Assembly: GCA_023653785.1 (NCBI GenBank)
Contig: JAMKCH010002922.1
Coordinates: forward strand, 1 to 64,000
Source of the DNA: Ophioderma brevispina
Taxonomy: Eukaryota > Echinodermata > Ophiuroidea > Amphilepidida > Ophiodermatidae
Length of the DNA stretch: 64,000 bases
Reading direction: 5' to 3'
The number at the start of each line of letters is the position of its first letter. Positions within the stretch are counted from its first letter, which is position 1. Positions 43,626 through 56,579 of this stretch are shown piece by piece. Made by a program: the position numbers and the translations under genes. A model generated the notes under the pieces. That model was not told where the DNA came from. It did not search any database and saw only the letters and a list, made by a program, of their open reading frames with translations.

Positions 43626-44132
43626 CAAACTTAATAGGCCATGTGGGACATGTGTGTAGTGATATTCAATACAATGTCTCCAGGGTGACAGTATGAACCT
43701 GGACCATGTCGTAAGGGCCACACTAGTACTAGGCCTAATCGTTTGAAAAGATTGGATCACATACTTTAATTGGAGACATCCAACTTCATACTATCCCCTA
43801 AGAGCAATATTTGGTGTTGGTCAGTCACCTATGTGTATATAATCCACAAGAATATGCAGGAGCTGAAATGACCTCTTAGCTGGTCAAACATCAGGGCTTT
43901 TAATTAAAAGCTATGGACCACCCCATCAACAAACCAAAATCCAACAACTGCGAATTGATCGATAAAGGGTGATGAGCAAGAAGGCAGTTGATGGACCGGT
44001 GTTTATTTCGGAAGTTGTTATTTATTTTCTACGGTGTATTTTCTTAATTTAACACTATCCAATATTATTACTTTATATGTGAACTGATGCACGCTAAGGG
44101 ATGACGGATATTTAACTGAGCTGCATGAATTA

Positions 44133-44241
44133 TGTTAGATAAGGGGGTCTAAGCATCAGTTTGTGCCAATGTTGGTTCTCGAGCCTTCGGCTCTCGACCA
44201 ACAGTTGCCCCAAACTGATGTCCAGACCCAATTATCTAAAA
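44133..44241. repeat. Long imperfect palindrome with CTTCGG tip
   Basis: TTAGATAAG..GGGTCT, GCATCAGTTTG, GTTGGTTCTCGAGCC and the loop TTC are followed by GGCTCTCGACCAAC, CAAACTGATG, AGACCCAATTATCTAA. The two 50-bp arms pair along nearly their whole length. As RNA the tip would close as C-UUCG-G, a very stable tetraloop. It may be a small foldback element immediately left of family A copy 2. Confidence 0.85.
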
Positions 44242-44261
44242 TAAACGCACTTAGCTACATC

Positions 44262-45575
44262 AACAAGGCGAAATCGTATTTACGCGATCGTAAAATAGTC
44301 CCCGCCGAATGTTGCGATCACTAACATGTTGATAAATGCAACTCAACACCCTCCCCCTCCCCAATACCCCGCAAACACTCCACCCCCTCCCCAACACCAA
44401 AAAAACAACCCACCCTCATCCCAACACCCCCCCGCAACCCCCCCGCACCACCCCACCCACTCCTTAACACCCCTCAACGCCCCAACCCTACCCCAATACC
44501 CTCTAAAACACGCCTCCCCTTAGGAACACCCCACCCCTCTTAACACACCCCTCAACACCCCAACCCTACCCCAATACCCTATAACACGCCTCCCTTTCCC
44601 CAACACCCCGCAACCCGCATTCCCTCCCCAACACCCGCAACACCCCAAAACAACCAAAAAACAAGCAACAAACCAAACAACAAACCACCCCAACACCCGC
44701 AACACGCCACCCCCTCCCCAACACCATGCAACACCCCTTCCCCAAAATCCAGCAACACTCCCACCCCTCCCCCACACCCCACCCCCTCCCCAACACCCCA
44801 CCCCCTCCCCAACACCCCACTCCCTCTCCAACACCAACCCCCTCTCCAACACCAAAAACCCCCTCCCCAACACCCACCCCCTCCCCAAACCCCCACCCCC
44901 TCCCCAACACCTTACCCCCCTCCCCCAGAGCATAGTATTCTCATGTAGCGAAGGAATTTTAACTATCCGATGGACCGTTTTCAGAGATACAGCAATTACG
45001 AATCTTTAATAGGCTTCATTTGCATGACCTAAGGCATATATCACATACTTCAAAATTGCAAAAAGATGTGCCCCATGATAGGCTATTATGCAATGCAGGA
45101 ATTTGGAGATCCAAGTTACCGTTTAAAAAATATAGCAATTAAGTGATTTTTGCATATTAATTAGCTCATTTGCATAATCAAATCTGCCCGAAATACGCCC
45201 AAAATAATCAGGTCAAGAACTCTAAAACCCACTTCCTTCCACCAACTTACAACATCATAGCCCTGACGGAAAACTACAGAACACCTTGTACACAGGCCTT
45301 GCAGCTCTCACCCTTTTCCTCTCACCCCCCCCTGGAAAATTCTCATAAATTATGCAAATAGTTTACTTAATTAGCATATTTTATCGGCCACAATCTATTT
45401 CAGGTCGAGAAACTCATCAACCCTTCTTCCACCAAGTACATCATTGTCGCCCTTACGGAACTCCAGTAATGGTATACAACATGGGTTACCATTTTTGTCA
45501 AAGCGGACGGACGGACGAACGGACGCTGCTCATTTCATAGTCCCGTCCGAACTCGTTCGGCGGGGCAATTTCCTT
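44262..45575 (+). repeat. C-rich interspersed repeat, family A, copy 2
   Basis: It aligns with copy 1 from ACAAGGCGAAATCGTATTTA onward. Copies then share CCCCGCCGAATGTTGCGATC and about 590 bp of CCCCTCCCCAACACC-like minisatellite (44342-44930). Next come CATGTAGCGAAGGAATTTTA, GAGATACAGCAATTACG, CCCACTTCCTTCCACCAA, GCGGACGGACGGACGAACGG, CTGCTCATTTCATAGTCCCG and finally CGTTCGGCGGGGC at 45555-45566. Left GTCCCCGCCGAA and right TTCGGCGGGGC are inverted. Frames of 100-137 codons here are low-complexity artefacts. Confidence 0.85.
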
Positions 45576-45941
45576 TACATAAGCATACAGGGGGCAGGTT
45601 GCAACCCCAGAGAATTTGACCAGGAAGAAAAAAAGCTTGAAAATCATGTAAAATCGTCCCTTTTGCCTGCTCACAGGAAATTGTACCTCAACCAGGAGAA
45701 TCTGCCCTCAAAACCACCTCTAACCAGGAAGATATGCCTCAAAAACAGTGAAATTAGCCTCTTCTGACAAGTGACCCCGGTTAGGCCCGGTTTGGCCTTT
45801 TGTAATTATGCTCATGAAAATGGATGTGGATTCAAATGAAATTCTCAAATTAAATATTGTTGGCAAATGGCCTTTCCTATGAACACATTTGGAATTGGGT
45901 GGGGCACCTTCAAGAAAAGTGGAAGAAAATGATACTTCATG
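45576..45941. other. Intronic sequence, nothing recognised
   Basis: Three loosely similar phrases (ACCAGGA.GAA, ACC.CTAACCAGGA) occur at 45618-45735. No gene. Confidence 0.35.
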
Positions 45942-46301
45942 ATAAGGTTGCAATGAGAGATTTCATATGAGGTGTCCCTTTAAAAAAAATTGAAAAGGGG
46001 CAAGGTTTTTGTACTGATAAATATCCCTATCTGAAGTATAACTGTCTAATAAGATTAAGCTGATAATTATTTTTTTTGAACAAAAAAAAAATCAAAATTT
46101 CGATTCTAATTTTCTATTGGCGCAAATATGAAATTCACCTGTTGTTTTATAAGCAAATCAAAATCACCTTCTGTTCTAATTTCTATGACATTTCTGTAGC
46201 CAAATACAAGGCAAGAAATCTATGAGTGTCTTATCTATTATGTGAAATCATTACATTAGATACAATATTGGATGCCCCGAAATCTCTCATTGCACCTTTA
46301 A
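45942..46301 (+). mobile_element. TTAA MITE, family 3, copy next to exon A
   Basis: The left end AAGGTTGCAATGAGAGATTT (45944-45963) and the right end GAAATCTCTCATTGCACCTT then TAA (46279-46301) are inverted; the right border is TTAA and the left border has mutated to ATAA. Length is about 360 bp. It ends 80 bp from the splice donor of kinase exon A, so it sits just inside the giant intron. A one-ended relative lies at 36846. Confidence 0.85.
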
Positions 46302-46351
46302 GAAATTATTTAATCAATACCAAGATATGGGAAAATTTACTACCTCTGTCA

Positions 46352-47665
<1,314 letters not shown>

Positions 47666-48020
47666 TTAAAGATCCATGGTCCGATCGCTAAAAGCCTCGT
47701 CCCCAGGGACCCAAGATTTTACTGGAAGTGGTCAACATTTTGGTATCTGATGAAAGCTACTATTTTTATCATTTACCCTGTGAAATCTTAGGGCTAAAGG
47801 ATGTTTGGTTTGGAAGTTTATGAGCGAAAATGTGCTCCATTTTGGTCGATCAATATTAATTTACACAGTAGTCTATGGGGCTTACAAAATCATGTTTTTA
47901 GCTTTCACATCAAAACGGATTGAAATATCGGCACAAAACTTTAAAGATGGGGTTTTGGGGTGAAGGCCATTCCAATGTTACAGAAACTTTATATACTTAA
48001 ATCGGGTCATCTCCCTTTAA
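47666..48020 (-). mobile_element. TTAA MITE, family 1, copy 2 (inverted relative to copy 1)
   Basis: Bordered by TTAA at 47666-47669 and 48017-48020, this 355-bp element reads on the minus strand as TTAAAGGGAGATGACCCGAT and so on, aligning end to end with 11317-11671. The two copies lie 36 kb apart in opposite orientations, one on either side of kinase exons A and B. Confidence 0.9.
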
Positions 48021-48056
48021 TCATTGTGATAGTAAATGGTTATTTCAGTGTCATAC

Positions 48057-48408
48057 TTAAAGGTGCGTGTTCCGATCGTCTTTGGGACCCCCCTGATTTA
48101 CCCGGAAGTAGTATCGATTTTGATATCAGATGAAAGGCCATATTTTTCTCATTGTTGTCCTGAAATTTGAGCCCTCGAATCCATTTCATTCCCAAGATAT
48201 AAACAAAAAAACCGCCGTTTTAGTGGTTAACCATCAATATTAGCACAGTATTGAATAGGGCTTTGCAAATTGCAACATGCATTATTGCATCTACCATCAA
48301 AACCGCAAGTTTGTTTCCCACGGTAATTGAAGGGGTGTATGTGCAAGTGCCAGGCTCTCATATCAAGTAGAGAACACAATACACATGAATCGGAACAAGC
48401 ACCTTTAA
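48057..48408 (+). mobile_element. TTAA MITE, family 1-related subfamily
   Basis: TTAA borders (48057-48060 and 48405-48408) enclose inverted ends TTAAAGGTGCGTGTTCCGAT and ATCGGAACAAGCACCTTTAA. The inner phrases ACCCGGAAGTAGTATCGATT, GATATCAGATGAAAGGCCAT and CCTGAAATTTGAGCCCTCGA resemble those of the neighbour at 47666 at a greater distance. Two related MITEs lie only 36 bp apart. Confidence 0.88.
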
Positions 48409-48935
48409 TTTAACTAATTTTAGAGAATAAAGGTATGATTTTGAGAACCAATTCTCTCTTTACGACGAATTGAAACCAAGGCGATACCATTATTTTAAGT
48501 GGAAGAACAAGGCCAGAGGACAAGTTCTTCCATGTATTGATTCCATGCGATTTTCAAATTGAACCTGGGCATCAGCCAATGAAATTGCTTACATTTTCAC
48601 AGCTGTTTAAGAATGAATGAAAATGATGTGAACTCTGCAAAAAAACAACTGAGTTTTAATATTTTAAGTTATTTTATTTATTTTTTTTGGAGGGATAAAA
48701 TAAGTTCATTTCATTCAAAAAGGAGTTCCAAGTGATTTAGGATTATAGATAACCAATTATGAAGTAGGCCTATGTAAACCTAACTGTGTATTAGAGTGTT
48801 TTTAATGTGTCATGTGTGCACTCACATGGGTTTGTAAATTTGTCTAAATAAAGATGAAAAATACACAGTCTCGCTTGAAACTCTCAAATAAAGACAAATA
48901 TATTAGAGCTCGTTTCTCCGGGGTCCACGTGGACA
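48409..48935. other. Intronic sequence, nothing recognised
   Basis: AT-rich, no gene. It may include the body of the SINE whose tRNA-like part follows. Confidence 0.35.
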
Positions 48936-49020
48936 CAATCTTCTGTGGTCCAGTGGTTAATCTCAAGCCTAGTAAGTGAGAGGACCGGGTTCGAGACCGT
49001 GTATTTTTCGTCTTTATTTA
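48936..49020 (+). repeat. tRNA-like SINE region
   Basis: TGTGGTCCAGTGGTTAA (an A-box-like TGGTCCAGTGG) is followed 25 bases later by GACCGGGTTCGAGACC, whose centre GGTTCGAGACC is a B box with one mismatch. A T-rich stretch (GTATTTTTCGTCTTTATTT) follows. The acceptor stem does not close, so this is not a functional tRNA gene but a tRNA-derived SINE or pseudogene. It is more complete than the one at 0.8 kb. Confidence 0.55.
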
Positions 49021-50880
49021 ATTCAATGCTCGCCAGTTTCTCCGAGCTTCTACATAATATTTATCTAATCACTTTCTCGGTTTGTATCATTTACTAGATC
49101 CTCGCGTGCATTAATTGAGTTTCTCTTCATCATAGGTTCTGCTAGAATCATGCATATAGGCCCACCCCTTCTAAAAATATTTTAATCTGTGTGAGAGCTA
49201 AAACATGATTTTATAAATTATAGAATCCTTTGTAAAATTAATTTTTGGATTTTTTTCGCTCGAAACCAATACCTTTTAGTAAATGAAAAAATAGCAGCTT
49301 TCTTCAGACAATTTCGTTTTTGAAACAGAAGTTATTCCCCAGAATCCTAGAGTGTGAAAAAACATTTGATTTGATTGCCATGTTCCCCAAATATGGCAGA
49401 TTAAAAGAGCTGGTGATCAATAACTTGCCGATTGCACCCCAGAAGGAATACAGACACAGGACAAAAAAAAGGTTCTAAGGCACATTTTTGTTTAGAGTGT
49501 ACGAGCTACATTAACATTTTTTTTTACTCGTTTGCTTGGTTTATTTGCCTTTGGTATATTATTTCCTATCATTCTTCATGATGACCCAATAAAAACTTTA
49601 CCCAAAATGAAAGTGCTATTTTTCCACTTTTTTAATTTGATATCTGTAGATTTTATTTAATCATTTAAGAATGGGCAATTGAGCATATTGCCTGAAAAAA
49701 AATGTTCATTTTGGTTGAGTGGTCTCAAGATATGGTCCCACTGAACAATAAAGTCAGCAAAACGTCTTGTCCACAGAGCTCCTTTTCTTAGGCTGGAAAT
49801 CCCCCAATTGCCCAAATCGAGCAGTTCATGTCCTCCCCCCCCCCCCCCCCCCCCCCCGCCCTGACACAAGACAGAAAAACTGGATTACCCTTTAGCACAG
49901 ATTCAGACTTGTCCATGGGTATTTCATGATTGAAAGTGATAAGTACACATTAAAATTGTTTGCACCGGGTTTTTCCAAATCTGAAATATAGCACGCCCAG
50001 GACACCCACCAGTGGAAAGTATGAGATCATTTGTTCCATGATATTGAGAGCTCTGTCCGAAAGCACTCAATATGATAAAACCTGAGAGCTTCCAGGGATC
50101 CGACCACTTGGACCTCCACAAGGCGCAGTATGTAATATGCTTCGAGGTACCACGTTAACAGCTTAGCGCAAGGGGCCAATCCACAAGCTACGCACTGTTT
50201 TCTGCAAAGTGCTATGCACATGCATCCAGCAAAACCACTCAACTGTTCAGGGGTCAAACATGCGGACCGATTCACTAAGGGCAACACATGCATGGTGGAC
50301 ACCTCACAGGGTGGTATTGGTAAAAATGTAGATTTTTGGGTTTCAAGCACTCTGAGAAACGAAAGCATTTTCGGCCGAAAGTTCAACCAAAACCACCTTA
50401 AAAATGCTCACAGTTTGAAAAAAATGTTAATAGGATACTTTTAAAAGAAAAACGTAGAGATATTGTAGTATAAAAGTTTAATACGTCAGATAGCATATAA
50501 AATCACAAAATATGTAAACATCTGAAAATATCGACCTGTTTCATACTTATATCAAAGAGATTATGTCAGTTTTCTTACTATTGTAGTTTAGTAGATTCAT
50601 TGGCTAAATTATTAAAAAGAAACAAAATCGATAGCTCAGATTTTTGCATTTCTGCAATAAGTACAGGTATCCTAACATACCATGCAAATGATTAGACCAG
50701 AAGAAACCTAATAATGACAAAATCAACTATTCTCTGGTGCTCCAGTCGCCAAGAGGGAATTCCATGAGATTGCACATATAGCACCACCGTCAATGCGTAA
50801 TCATCCACCGTTCAGTTCGGACGTATGTTGTTGTTGCGGCTTCATATTATTTTTGTTTCCTTCATTTATATTTCCATTAT
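49021..50880. other. Intronic sequence with a 27-base C-run
   Basis: No gene. An almost pure C-run at about 49833-49857 follows CATGTCCT and precedes GCCCTGACACAAG. The remaining sequence has no repeat that I recognise. Confidence 0.4.
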
Positions 50881-51235
50881 ATTCCTTCAATTACCTACAT
50901 TGCGATGTCTAATTCTACTATACCAAGATGTTGTACTCGTTCCGTTTGCGAAGGCATTTCGAAGGAAAAGTATGTCGCGGGACTTGCGTCTGTAGTGGTG
51001 AAGAATTCGGAAGCTTTGCCTATGACGCAACATAATTTTTCTGCGGCAAAAATGTAGCCGCTGTTTCATTGAGTTCGGGTGTCGTTGACGACCTGCAAGC
51101 TAGTGATATTAATGAGAAACTTGATGCTATGTATGCACTACTGGTAGATTTTACCGGAAAAGTTGATTATTTTCTCTTAAATGATTTATGAGCCATGCCA
51201 GCAGATAAAACAGACTACAGATTCTGTTGCCCCTA
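50881..51235 (+). other. Possible 5' coding remnant of a retroelement
   Basis: An ATG at 50905 opens about 50 codons (MSNSTIPRCCTRS, then KEKYVAGLASVVVKNSEALP), followed after a stop and shift by DDLQASDINEKLDAMYALLV and DFTGKVDYFLLN. The second part looks like a short coiled segment of the kind found in retroelement ORF1 proteins. I cannot assign a family, and chance is possible. Confidence 0.2.
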
Positions 51236-51769
51236 GCGCTGCTGGGGTATGTATATGACTATCATTATGATTTTGAGCATATTTTTCATGGCCAGGGCTC
51301 TTATTATGAATATAACATAGCATGTCAGATTTATGAGTATATAGAGTATGATTATTGTCCACCTGTGGGGTAGGAACACAATTGTGAATGTTTCTGATAA
51401 GGCTTATTTTCGGTCGAAATTCAAACCAAGGCTTGTGAAGTCAACCCGACTACTATCGATATCATTAAGAATTCTCATACTGTTGATGCTACCACTGCTT
51501 GTGGTAGTTTTGAGCCTACTCCAGTTAACATATCATTCTAATCTTTCAAATGTGATTTGAAATTCCGAGAGGTTCTAAATGAAGTATAAGCAAGATCAGC
51601 AATTTACAACTGATATTGATAAAGATGTAATTATAAGGCTGGTCAATCATTTCTTTAAAGGATCTCTGTCCATTGTCAGATTTGACAATTATTGTCAAAC
51701 CTTAACAGAGGTTTAGAGTTAATGAATAAGTCTGGAACAAACTAAATGAGAGCTATGTGACGATACAAT
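51236..51769. other. No recognised feature
   Basis: AT-rich with no gene. The frame 51348-51560 (70 codons) has a hydrophobic leucine-rich end but no recognisable family. Confidence 0.3.
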
Positions 51770-51965
51770 TATCGCCAAACGGACACTAGGGAATGGACGC
51801 GTCCATTCCACAAAAACAGACGCAAGAAATGGCCAAATAGACGTCAGAAAGGGCCAAACGGACGTGGCGTCCGTTTTCTGTCCTTGGCGTCCAATTCTAC
51901 AACAGACGCGCGTCCATTTAAGAAACGGACGTGCAAAAAAGGCCAAACGGACGTGAGGCTAATAA
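51770..51965. repeat. GGACGT satellite, block 1
   Basis: Tandem-like phrases AAATGGCCAAATAGACGTCA, GAAAGGGCCAAACGGACGTG and GCCAAACGGACGTGAGG recur, together with GGACGCGTCCATT palindromic words. The reverse complement (TGACGTC, ATTTGGCC) matches the units at 63.3-63.5 kb, so this is a second site of one satellite family in opposite orientation. Confidence 0.75.
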
Positions 51966-53999
51966 TCCCAGGTAATTCCACATAGAAGTTATTGTCAGTA
52001 TAGAAGGAATAGTACGAACCGGATGTGCAATCAATATGAGCCAAGCCTCTGAATGCGTCCTATTGTATACCAATTACAATGCCAATTGAGCGTAAAATAA
52101 ATCTACAGTATAGGCATTTTATTGATTATGCACACATCGTAACTGCTCAAATGTTGTACATCCAGCTAACTGCCCGGAAAATTGGCACTGATTGGGAAAA
52201 TAATAGTAATAATGAGTAATATTACAAATCTTCAAAATGATAAACCCTGCCGGATTCACAGTAGTCGTAATAAACATTTTAACTTGATTCTGGAACACTA
52301 GGCAGTGTAATCATGACATGAAGTTATTATTATTTGGTATAATCATACAGGTATGCCTCTATGGTATAACCATGGGGTTATTATAGTTTACTATAATAAC
52401 TCCATGGTATAACTGCATGCAGTTTATAAATACAACTCCTTGGAATTTTACCACGTAACTTGATCAGTGTACGGATTTTGGACAAAAATTTTGTCACGGA
52501 AGATTATAAAATAATACAAAATTTATTGACGAAAAAAGTCTGTCCAAGCCTATCAGCAGCGTGTTAACTATAATAGTATATAGTAGCATAGCATCTATTC
52601 ACAGATTTTGATAATGATGAACATTTCTTCTTTAAATACGAACTTTAAAATGTTTTAACGTCAATGTTATTATCAAGCACTTTGTTGTCAATTAGTTAAC
52701 AAAAAAGTTCGAAGTCGCGACTTTTTATTTCTAAAAATGTTGTTGGGTGTTATGGTAAGATCTATAAGCTTCAATCCACTCTTATTTTAAATTATTTTAC
52801 AACTGACATTAAAAACAAAATATGCTTTACACATTTTTATTCAATGATCATTTCAAAAAGAAAAGAATACATGGTTTCTTCATTTTTAGGATACAAATTT
52901 GTACTTGACAAGTTGTCGAACATTATGTTTTATGGGGGGAAAATAGGAAAAAATACCAACATCGTAAGTTTTGAACTTCGTGTCGTATAATCAGCCATAC
53001 GGAAGCATGACAGAAATAAAATATTAAAACATCTTATAAATGCGTTCTCGGTTTATTCACTTCAGGTGTGATTTACCACATTTGCGAACATGATAAATTT
53101 TCAACAAAAATCGGTCAAAAACGGGATGTGCTTTACATGAAAATTAAATGTCCTCACGTCTCTTTGCATATTCGAATATGGTTCTTAAAAAGAGCTTACA
53201 GTGTCTTTTTGATGTTTGTTATGACGTCTCAAAGGTCAGAAATACCTTTCAAACACAAATAAATGAGCCTTGTGCACAAGTGATCTGAATTTTATATAAC
53301 AGATTTTAATGATTTGTAATTGGTTTGGTTCAAGAATTTGGTATGTCCAAAAACAATATTACATATATCAAAATAACACAATTACACACAATTAGTTTAT
53401 ACTTATTGTCCACAAGAATGTCCACTAATGTCCACAAGAAGCGTTGCTGTTCAACGATATGTCCTCACAGCGAAGACTCCAAAATGACAGCATGCAAAGT
53501 CACACATAAATATCCATGGTATATTCCATAAGAATCTTCTCAGTCCTGAAGATAACTTTTGTCCAGCAGTTCAAGACGACAAGGTTAAATAAGTCCCTCG
53601 ACGACACTAATATTCCACAGTATATCAGTCCAGGATAATCACCAAGATTTCTATCTGTCCACAATTTGGAATCCTATTTTGATTCCCAGCACTTTCGGCT
53701 TCAAAGACGACAGTAGAATAATTATAGCACCTTGCTCACGAGGAATTGAAAATATAATAAATCCTGGCACTATGTGAAGCATAAAATCTACCATTATTGA
53801 AGATTAAAACTAGCTAGAACTTCAAACTACTTCTTACTGGTGGATGCTGGCAGCAAGATTTAACTCAAATCTCCATTATATACTGACTTCACAAAGTTCC
53901 CAAGTCTTAAAATAGACATTACCACAGCATCATGCATAACCATAACCTTGCACTAGCTGACCAATTGGAATTCACATAAATTACATAATCTGAATTACA
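51966..53999. other. Intronic or flanking sequence with a 20-bp-arm hairpin
   Basis: No gene. At 52365-52413 GTATAACCATGGGGTTATTA, TAGT, a TT loop and ACTATAATAACTCCATGGTA, TAAC form a long stem with two mismatches. TTATTCACTTCAGGTGTGAT at 53054 repeats the same 20-mer found at 46775. Confidence 0.4.
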
Positions 54000-54019
54000 T
54001 CACTTCACATATATAACTC

Positions 54020-54180
54020 CATGGGGGAATCCCCATATTTTGCAATGTTTTGATCTCAAAGCATAAACAAGTTGACTCAGTTTCTATATAAGTTTACATC
54101 TTGGGGAATCCCCATTCACCTCTTGTGCAATCTATCTAACAGGTACACCTTGCACAAACAACACTGGGGGGAATTCCACT
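54020..54180. promoter_or_regulatory. Cluster of three kappaB-like sites
   Basis: GGGGAATCCCC at 54024-54034 and at 54103-54113, and GGGGAATTCC at 54168-54177, all fit the kappaB consensus GGGRNWYYCC; the first two are perfect 11-bp palindromes. Three matches in 155 bp of AT-rich DNA are unlikely by chance, although a repeat could have spread them. They lie on the presumed promoter side of the kinase exons but with unknown distance to a transcription start, so a regulatory role is only a suggestion. Confidence 0.35.
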
Positions 54181-54545
54181 TTCTTCTCTTTAGAGTAAAC
54201 AAAGTACTTTTCCTGTGAGAAATCTTTTCTCAAATAAAATTGAGAAAATAAAATAAAATACTATTTTCAATCACAAAATGGAGGCTATATAACATGTTTT
54301 AGAGGGAAAGATGGATAAAAATGGCTGATGTAAGACAAAAATTGAGTCGGAACTTAAATTTCTAAGAATGTGAATTAGCGTTTGACTTATTTTTTAACTC
54401 ACTTTTAAAACATCCTACCAGACAATGTCCACATATCTCACATAAAATATTTAATGTTTATGATTTTGGTAAAATGTTTATTACTATGCTTTATGTTCAA
54501 GTCGTATGAAAATAACAGTTACTATAATGCACCCCAAAAGAAACA

Positions 54546-55507
54546 AATATTTGATTTTCACTCTTAGAAAAAAATGTGCAACTTGGAGCCGTTTTGTCCT
54601 AATATGTAACACCCAAGGTTATATATTTTCCTTAAAATAATTTCCACGCTGTTGTGTCAGGAGTTAAAGGTGGGTGACCCGATCATGATCCAAATTTTCA
54701 CATGTTTTATCCTTCACATGGAAGCATATCACCAAAAACATCTGATAACAAATCTTGAGTTAAATCGCCCCAACCGTCTGGATAGTAGAAGCAAAAATGT
54801 GTATTAAATTCATTTGGTCCCATTACAAACTATTGCAGGACATCTTCCATACAAGTGTGAGAGAGCATGCAAGAAGCACATTTTCGGGTATAGGGATTTT
54901 GTACACACTAGTGATTTCCTCAGCTCATAATTTTGCCGTGACATTAAACCTCACAAGATAAACAAGCTTATGTTAAAGTCTGATTCCTTAGCTTTCTTAA
55001 CATGCCAAATTCATAAAAAAAAAAAAAAAAAAAACAAATATTTAATTTTCACTCTTAGAAAAAAATGTGCAACTTGGAGCCGTTTTTGTCCTAACACCCA
55101 AGGTTATATATTTTCCTTAAAATAATTTCCACGCTGTTGTGTCAGGAGTTAAAGGTGGGTAACCCGATCATGATCCAAATTTTCACATGTTTTATCCTTC
55201 ACATGGAAGCATATCACCAAAAACATCTGATTACAAATTTTGAGTTAAATCGCCCCAACCGTCTGGATAGTAGAAGCAAAAATGTGTATTAAATTGGCCC
55301 ATAGACAGTGTGTTTTAATAAAATAATGTGGTACTACTTGTGAGACGTTTTTGTTCATAAAATCAAAAGGAAACATTTCCTGTGACTAATAAAATTCCAC
55401 TGGGGTAATGAGAAAAATATGAGCTTTCTTCTGATACGAAAATCTCCATTTTGATGGCGTAAAGTGGGGGAGGGGTGCGAAGTTGTCGATCGGGTCACCC
55501 ACCTTTA
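54546..55507 (+). mobile_element. MITE (family 1-like ends) with a 490-bp tandem duplication
   Basis: A block of about 265 bp (54540-54815) is repeated at about 55035-55297 with high identity. It includes AAAAAAATGTGCAACTTGGA, ATAATTTCCACGCTGTTGTG, AGTTAAAGGTGGGTGACCCG and CAAAAACATCTGAT. The second copy continues to a terminus at 55490-55507 that inverts the start: TTAAAGGTGGGTGACCCGATC against GATCGGGTCACCCACCTTTA. So a complete MITE runs from 55150 to 55507, with a partial duplicate of its left half plus flank before it. An A-run at 55015-55034 marks the duplication joint. Confidence 0.85.
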
Positions 55508-56579
55508 GGAATACACAACATTGTGTACTTGGACACAAATAAATGGTAAAATGTTACCAATTCACAATATTGTATACTTTGACCCAAATAATTGGTAAAA
55601 TTTTACCAATTTCGTGAGCTGAGAAGTTACAATGGTCTGACTGACATTTGTGTTGGTCATTTTGAATTATATCGCAATATTTACTGCGTATTATTTATAA
55701 ATTTCAGTAACGTTTCCATTTGTGCGTTGGCAGATTTAACACAAGAAGTTTAATGTTTTCATATTCAACAGACATACCGTAAGATATATTATGTCGGTTT
55801 ATAATACTGTGAATTTAGACACTCAATGGATTTTGTAGTTTTGTAACACACGCGTTTTGAATATGTTGAACAAAGCTTTTTGCCTTTGATGCGTAATATG
55901 TATATCGTATTTTTAGTGTAACGTTTCCATTTTTTGCGAGTAGAATTGACTCAAAATTTTCTTTTGATTTACAAATTGAGTACCAAATGCATTAAACCTT
56001 TATTTTGTTTTAGGAGCGTAATATATATCGCAAGATTTACTGTGTATTTCAGCAACGTTTCCATTTAATGTGTTAATATAATTTACGAGCAATATAATTT
56101 AGTGACTCCTTTTCGCTATTTTCATATTTCAACAAAAATCACGCGTCACGATAAGACTAAACCTGTGTTCGAAATTAATTAATATACCTGCATTCCTATT
56201 CGTATATTGCGTTTTGTTTGTCATCAGTACATCGATGAAACAATGCAATTAACATAGAACATACACAACCACACACCTCCACTGGTGTGTAATAATTACT
56301 AGTTCAACGTTTCCATTTGCTGTAATTTAATAACAAGTTTAATAAGTATGAGTACTAGAATTGACTCAATAACCACTGTTATTTTTCTTCAAAAATCACG
56401 AAAAGACTACAAGCCGAATGATAACCACAGAGATATAATCATCTTAAAAAATCGTACAACTTGAAGATTAAAGTGTTGTTTGAACTTTCAATAATAATCA
56501 GTTCATTTTACTATGCATGATTATGGGTTCCCTGTAGTAGTTAGTATGTTTTGTTCATATACAAAATAAAAATCTGTCA
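55508..56579. repeat. Degenerate repeats with AACGTTTCCATTT words
   Basis: (T/C)AACGTTTCCATTT occurs at about 55708, 55919, 56052 and 56307, each followed within 30-100 bases by TT(A/G)AC(A/T)(A/C)A-type words and a hint of GTAATAT.TATCGCAA. The spacing (about 130-255 bp) is irregular, so this is an old, eroded tandem array. No gene. Confidence 0.5.
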
